Assembly: GCA_900102385.1 (NCBI GenBank)
Contig: FNBQ01000025.1
Span: 1-55,718 of the forward strand
Reading direction: 5' to 3'
DNA: 55,718 bases
Source of the DNA: Bacteroidales bacterium KHT7
Lineage (GTDB): Bacteria > Bacteroidota > Bacteroidia > Bacteroidales > Bacteroidaceae
Shown piece by piece: positions 52,058-55,718 of the stretch. A program made the translations under genes and the position numbers. The notes beneath the pieces were generated by a model. The model saw nothing but the letters and a program-made list of their open reading frames with translations. It had not been told where the DNA came from and searched no databases. Within the stretch, counting starts at the first letter, position 1. Each line of letters begins with the position of its first letter.

Positions 52058-52089
52058 AAAAGATAACTCAAAACTTAAAAGAAAACATA

Positions 52090-52938
52090 ATGAGAAACGA
52101 TTTTTTAAGCGTAAGTTCGGTGACATACGGTTACAGCAACAAGCAAAACGTATTCGACGATTTCTCCCTAAATTTTGACGAAGGCAAAATCATCGGACTG
52201 CTGGGCAAGAACGGAACAGGCAAAAGCACTCTGCTCTATCTGCTCTGCGGACTTCTTCATGCCCAGAAAGGCGAAATACTCTTCAAAAACAAGAATGTAA
52301 AGGAAAGAAATCCAGAAACGCTTCAGGACATCTTCATAGTGCCCGAAGAATTCAGTATGCCAGACACCACCCTTAGCAAATACATTAAACTCCTCTCTCC
52401 ATTTTACCCAAACTTTAGTTACGACGACATGAAGAGCACGATGGACAAGTTCGAACTCGACATGAGCCTTAACCTGAAAGAACTTTCGATGGGCATGAAG
52501 AAAAAAGTGTTCATGTGCTTCGCGCTTGCCACAAACACCTCTCTCCTACTGATGGACGAACCGACGAACGGACTCGACATTCCGTCGAAAAGCCAATTTA
52601 GAAAGGTAATTGCATCGAGCATGAGCGACAATCGTTCAATAATAATCTCGACACATCAAGTCAAGGACATCGACATTCTGCTCGACAAAGTCGTGATTCT
52701 CGACAACAACGACATCTTGCTAAACCAGAGCGTTGCCGATATTTCCGAGAAACTGTATTTTGCCGAAACTGGAATAAATGACGATTTATCCGACGCCATT
52801 TTCACCCAGCCTTCGCTTGCGGGATATAGCGCGGTGTTCAGAAACCTCGAAAATGCCGAAAGCACAATGAACCTCGAAACGCTGTTCAACGCAACGCTCA
52901 GCAAGCGCGACGAGATTAAGAAGATTTTCGAAAAATAA
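52090..52938 (+). CDS. ABC transporter ATP-binding protein
   Basis: The 282-residue ATPase has Walker A in IGLLGKNGTGKSTLLYLLCG, a Q-loop-like segment (IFIVPEEF), a diverged signature LKELSMGMKKKVFM, Walker B LLLMDEPTNGLD and the switch His in IISTHQVKD. It resembles the YtrB/CcmA-type exporters linked to GntR regulators. The start is ATG 52090, after the operator; the longer open frame begins inside the promoter region. It is followed 14 bases later by a membrane protein gene, forming a four-gene operon. Confidence 0.92.
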   Translation: MRNDFLSVSSVTYGYSNKQNVFDDFSLNFDEGKIIGLLGKNGTGKSTLLYLLCGLLHAQKGEILFKNKNVKERNPETLQDIFIVPEEFSMPDTTLSKYIKLLSPFYPNFSYDDMKSTMDKFELDMSLNLKELSMGMKKKVFMCFALATNTSLLLMDEPTNGLDIPSKSQFRKVIASSMSDNRSIIISTHQVKDIDILLDKVVILDNNDILLNQSVADISEKLYFAETGINDDLSDAIFTQPSLAGYSAVFRNLENAESTMNLETLFNATLSKRDEIKKIFEK

Positions 52939-52952
52939 AAATCCGAAGCAAC

Positions 52953-53807
52953 ATGAACAATGTTTTCAGTATAAAAAGAATCGCAGCACTTCTGAACTAC
53001 GAATATTCGAACGGCAAGAAGACTCATCTAACGGTTTTCTGCGCGCTGTTTGTTTGTTTTCTGTTGTTTTCATTTTACAACCAGATTTACGATTACAACG
53101 ACGCCAAGGTATTTGCCGAAGAGCAGAAATCAATAGTCGGTTTTCTTTTCATCTTGACGATGTGCGTTGCCGCGTCAAGGCATTCAAAGACCAAAAACTT
53201 GGAATACATTATGCTTCCGGCAAGCAATCTGGAAAAATTCGCCGTGCGTTCATTTATATGCACGGTATTCGTCTTGGTAGAATGTATACTGGCTTATAAC
53301 GTTTCAGAACTCGTCAGACTTATTATAAACGCTATTTTAGGCTGTCAAAACGAATTTAAATGCAGTTTCACCTTGAATATGTTTCCGCCCTTGATTTCGG
53401 ACGATTTCTTCATCGGAGTTATTCATGGCCTAAAAGGAGAAAAAATAAATCCAGAGCAATATATGGAGGCAAGTCCGAACAATCAGCAATACACAACAAC
53501 TTTACTCATGATGTTCTGGGCGCAATCTTTATACATTCTGTGTTCAAATATATGGCACAAGCACCGGCTTCTTTCGGGAGTCGTGATGAACAATCTGTTC
53601 AGCTTCGCTCTGATTTACGTATTTTTCGCCTTCTACTACAAAACAATGATAGACGATTCCGTCGAAATAAAGGTTGAAAAGAGCATCATATTCTGCAACA
53701 TTGCATTTGCGATGTTCGGAGTTTTAAACTGGTTGCTGGCATATTGGTTTTTCAAAAGAAATCAGATTGCCAACCGCAAATTCTCACTTAATTTTTTCAA
53801 GAAATGA
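52953..53807 (+). CDS. ABC transporter membrane protein 1
   Basis: The 284-residue protein has about six hydrophobic spans (near 28-45, 63-80, 105-130, 185-200, 217-235 and 250-270). It contains the phrase MLPASNLEKFAVRSFI, which is echoed by MRPSTTKEKFIAKSII in the next gene, indicating two related permease halves. It likely forms the channel with the preceding ATPase. Its stop overlaps the next start by 4 bases (ATGA). The exported substrate is unknown. Confidence 0.8.
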   Translation: MNNVFSIKRIAALLNYEYSNGKKTHLTVFCALFVCFLLFSFYNQIYDYNDAKVFAEEQKSIVGFLFILTMCVAASRHSKTKNLEYIMLPASNLEKFAVRSFICTVFVLVECILAYNVSELVRLIINAILGCQNEFKCSFTLNMFPPLISDDFFIGVIHGLKGEKINPEQYMEASPNNQQYTTTLLMMFWAQSLYILCSNIWHKHRLLSGVVMNNLFSFALIYVFFAFYYKTMIDDSVEIKVEKSIIFCNIAFAMFGVLNWLLAYWFFKRNQIANRKFSLNFFKK

Positions 53808-54655
53808 GGGATTTCAATTATAACAGATTCAGAAACGAACTGAAAGTCGACATTCAGTTCGTTAGAAACAAATTCATCAAGAAAGCAATTGTTATCACCG
53901 GATTGATGATTCTGTACAGTTGCGTATTTCTGCCAATCGTAATTCTTGCAGACGACGATGAGTCAGACAAGGCATACTTTTATTCAGAAATTCTGAATAT
54001 GTTCTATTCCATCTCGCTGGGAGTTATGTTTATCTCTTACGCCCTATCGCACATGCAGGAAATGCGCACCAAGGAAGGCAGAATAAATGTGCTTATGCGA
54101 CCGTCTACAACAAAAGAAAAGTTCATAGCCAAGTCGATAATCATTTTGGTTGCACCAATTGTGACATTCACTCTTGCCGTGACAATCAACGAATCTGTAA
54201 AGTTTGTTCTTTCTGATGTACTAAGGAACACAATATATCAATCGTTTTTTTGTTATTCAGAAGACAACATTCACTTTATACAATCGTGCTTTTACGTTAC
54301 AAAACTCGGACATCCCGTTATTCAGATAATAGCATTCGTTGCAACCATCCTACTCTCTCAAGCATTCTGTCTGTACATGAGCAACAGTCAACAGAGGTTC
54401 CTCGTTCCGAAAGCACTTATCTGCATAATTGCGTTTACTGCCATAATTCTTCTGATTCTGCACCATATATATCCCAAAACAGAAATCTTTTACGGCACAA
54501 TATATATGCTGAAATCAGGAATAATTATAGACAAGACAATAATTCTGATGCTCACGTTCGTTCTTGTAGAGATTGGATTCACAATCTTCCTATGGCATAA
54601 GAGCTACGAAATATTCAAGTCGTCACAAGTTATGAATCATATCAACAACAAATAA
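53804..54655 (+). CDS. ABC transporter membrane protein 2
   Basis: The 283-residue protein has about six hydrophobic spans (near 28-47, 68-85, 110-130, 170-190, 205-220 and 240-265) and the shared motif PSTTKEKFIAKS. It is translationally coupled to the preceding gene and followed 10 bases later by the GntR gene. Together with its neighbour it probably forms a heterodimeric permease. No known transporter subfamily is recognised with certainty. Confidence 0.8.
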   Translation: MRDFNYNRFRNELKVDIQFVRNKFIKKAIVITGLMILYSCVFLPIVILADDDESDKAYFYSEILNMFYSISLGVMFISYALSHMQEMRTKEGRINVLMRPSTTKEKFIAKSIIILVAPIVTFTLAVTINESVKFVLSDVLRNTIYQSFFCYSEDNIHFIQSCFYVTKLGHPVIQIIAFVATILLSQAFCLYMSNSQQRFLVPKALICIIAFTAIILLILHHIYPKTEIFYGTIYMLKSGIIIDKTIILMLTFVLVEIGFTIFLWHKSYEIFKSSQVMNHINNK

Positions 54656-54665
54656 TAGTTTGCAC

Positions 54666-55043
54666 ATGAATTTCAAAGAAAACAAGCCGATCTATCTTCA
54701 AATTGCCGACAGAATAATGGATGAGATTCTGAACAGCACTTATCCTGAAGGCGGACGAATTCCGTCGGTAAGAGAATATGCCGCAATGGTTGAGGTCAAT
54801 GCCAACACTGTTGTAAAGTCATTCGACTTTTTGCAAAATAACGAAATTATATTCAACAAACGCGGACTTGGCTATTTTGTATCCGAAGGAGCCGTACAGA
54901 AAATCATATCAAACAGAAAGGATACGTTTCTTAACGACGAGCTCCCTGAGATGTTCGTCAAACTTAAACAACTTGACATATCAATGAACGAGGTTCAAAC
55001 AATGTTCAGAGACTGGCTGAAAAAACAGAAAAAACAAAACTAA
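54666..55043 (+). CDS. GntR-family regulator, YtrA subfamily
   Basis: The 125-residue protein has only the GntR winged-helix domain (KPIYLQIADRIMDEIL, IPSVREYAAMVEVNANTVVK, DFLQNNEIIFNKRGLGYFV) and a short helical dimerisation tail, typical for the YtrA group. Such regulators usually repress their own ABC operon from a palindrome at the promoter; two candidate sites are seen at 52036-52057 and 51798-51821. The start is ATG 54666. It is the last gene of the operon. Confidence 0.92.
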   Translation: MNFKENKPIYLQIADRIMDEILNSTYPEGGRIPSVREYAAMVEVNANTVVKSFDFLQNNEIIFNKRGLGYFVSEGAVQKIISNRKDTFLNDELPEMFVKLKQLDISMNEVQTMFRDWLKKQKKQN

Positions 55044-55085
55044 CATCAGCTTACTACGACATAATAATAACAGAAAACCAAAACA

Positions 55086-55141
55086 AAAAGCCGTTTTGAA
55101 ACAGGATATTTCCATTATCCACATTTCAAAACGGCTTTTAT
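55086..55141. terminator. terminator after the GntR gene
   Basis: AAAAGCCGTTTTGAAA (55087-55102) and TTTCAAAACGGCTTTT (55125-55140) form a perfect 16-bp stem with a 22-base loop, A and T runs on the two sides. It can serve both strands. Confidence 0.8.
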
Positions 55142-55154
55142 AAGAAACATAAAA

Positions 55155-55399
55155 TCAAAAAACCGGAGAATAAAGTTCATACTCTTCATCCTCCCATACT
55201 TTTCTATAGCCACCGATATCTTTCATAAATCTCAATTCAGGACAAGCAGAACATTTTAGAGATTCTTTACTTAACAATACGTCTGGTTTTTCGTGCTTTC
55301 TTTTATAAACCTCCATAGCATTTTCATACACACTCGTATTCGTCCCCCATATTTTCGGTCTGTTATTATACGAGGTTTTACCCAATAAAACAGAAAGCA
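55155..55399 (-). pseudogene. C-terminal remnant of a gene cut by the IS element
   Basis: About 80 codons, ending at 55155, read up to the IS end at 55400 and continue in frame into it. The protein part is hydrophilic and contains KIWGTNTSVYENAMEVYKRK and LKCSACPELRFMKDIGGYRK; I recognise no family. There is no start codon with a leader outside the IS, so this looks like the 3' end of a gene interrupted by the insertion. The 5' part would lie beyond the other IS end, outside the window. Confidence 0.6.
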
Positions 55400-55718
55400 T
55401 TAAACCCAAATCGGTCATTAGGATTTCTCGGTGCTGTATGGCAGAGAGAAATCCTTTAGTTTTTCCCATATCGAGAGGAAGGATCGTCGTGTTTTCAACG
55501 ACCTGGCCAAGTACAGAATGTGCTTGTTCTTTGTCCTTCCCAGATATGCGGGTGTTGATATCAGTTCGTAGCGGATTGTCTTGAGGAACTTCTTTTTGTC
55601 GGAGTTCATCAATGCATGGCGAAACAGCGACATGAAGTTGTATGCCATGATTATGAAATTGCCGCAGGCTTCTGTCGCCCAGAAGTTGTGCGTTACAAAT
55701 TCGTCTATCGAAAAATCG
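55400..55718 (-). mobile_element. IS1380-type insertion element, one end
   Basis: The element begins with the terminal repeat TTAAACCCAAATCGGTCATT and AG (55400-55421) and continues off the window. It contains the C-terminal part of its transposase. The repeat is identical over 22 bases to the right end of the MITE at 8860-8881. Confidence 0.8.
55418..55718 (-). CDS. IS1380-type transposase, C-terminal part (cut by window edge)
   Basis: The frame is open to the right edge (about 100 codons seen) and ends at a TAA that lies inside the terminal repeat. The sequence HNFWATEACGNFIIMAYNFM followed by SLFRHALM is typical of the region after the last catalytic Glu in IS1380/IS4-like DDE transposases of Bacteroides. 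The catalytic residues lie outside the window, so activity cannot be judged. Confidence 0.8.
   Translation of the reverse strand, partial: DFSIDEFVTHNFWATEACGNFIIMAYNFMSLFRHALMNSDKKKFLKTIRYELISTPAYLGRTKNKHILYLARSLKTRRSFLSIWEKLKDFSLPYSTEKS

Noticed and set aside
1-55718. CRISPR arrays, rRNA genes, prophage or replication origin
   Set aside because: No regularly spaced direct repeats, rRNA-like stretches, phage structural genes or clustered DnaA-type sites were seen.

Overview
The window is chromosomal DNA of a member of the Bacteroidales, most like Prevotella or a close relative. The evidence is the Bacteroidota promoter element TAnnTTTG (often with TTG about 19-20 bases upstream) in front of many genes, mostly SD-less starts, RprX/RprY-type and LytS/LytTR two-component systems, a BspA-like leucine-rich-repeat protein, a DUF3836-type protein, a free-standing AICAR transformylase, and IS1595- and IS1380-type transposase pieces at the two ends. 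This assignment comes from reading the sequence; no search was run.

Layout. 1-1.6 kb: AT-rich accessory DNA with the tail of an IS1595 transposase, a frameshifted secreted-protein gene behind a good promoter, and a small membrane protein. 1.7-13.3 kb: housekeeping block with a PP2C-like protein, rpsU, an exported HD-GYP protein, a small gene coupled to rpe followed by comEC, an ECF sigma factor, a 162-bp MITE-like element, the rpsF-rpsR-rplI operon, a MarR regulator and the RprXY pair. 13.3-16.6 kb: pseudouridine synthase, TetR-fabG, a short unit with a palindrome and an 18-codon ORF, an initiator tRNA and tdk. 16.7-20.3 kb: etfB-etfA-acyl-CoA dehydrogenase operon. 20.5-30.8 kb: BspA-like protein, then a seven-gene run phoH-purC-ubiE-aroE-TPM protein-lemA-purM, and an AspT/YidE-type transporter. 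31.0-36.4 kb: three tandem 5'-nucleotidase-like lipoproteins, of which only the first keeps metal ligands. 36.5-43.1 kb: FAD oxidoreductase, HU, esterase, trmO, rhodanese lipoprotein and a LytS/LytTR pair. 43.1-50.6 kb: TonB-type barrel, then udk with a 5'-nucleotidase split into two genes and a secreted chitobiase-C-type protein, then AICAR transformylase. 50.6-55.7 kb: a gene-free repetitive stretch, then DUF3836 diverging from a GntR-regulated ABC operon, and an IS1380-type element that has cut into a gene at the right edge.

Functional links. Purine synthesis appears in purC, purM and the AICAR transformylase; nucleotide salvage in tdk, udk and the nucleotidases; electron transfer in EtfAB with its dehydrogenase and in menaquinone methylation (ubiE). 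The most unusual points are the two pseudo-nucleotidase lipoproteins beside their intact paralogue, strong Shine-Dalgarno sequences confined to rpsR and rplI in a lineage that normally ignores them, a matching operator pair between DUF3836 and the ABC operon, and a MITE whose end is identical over 22 bases to the end of the IS at the right edge.
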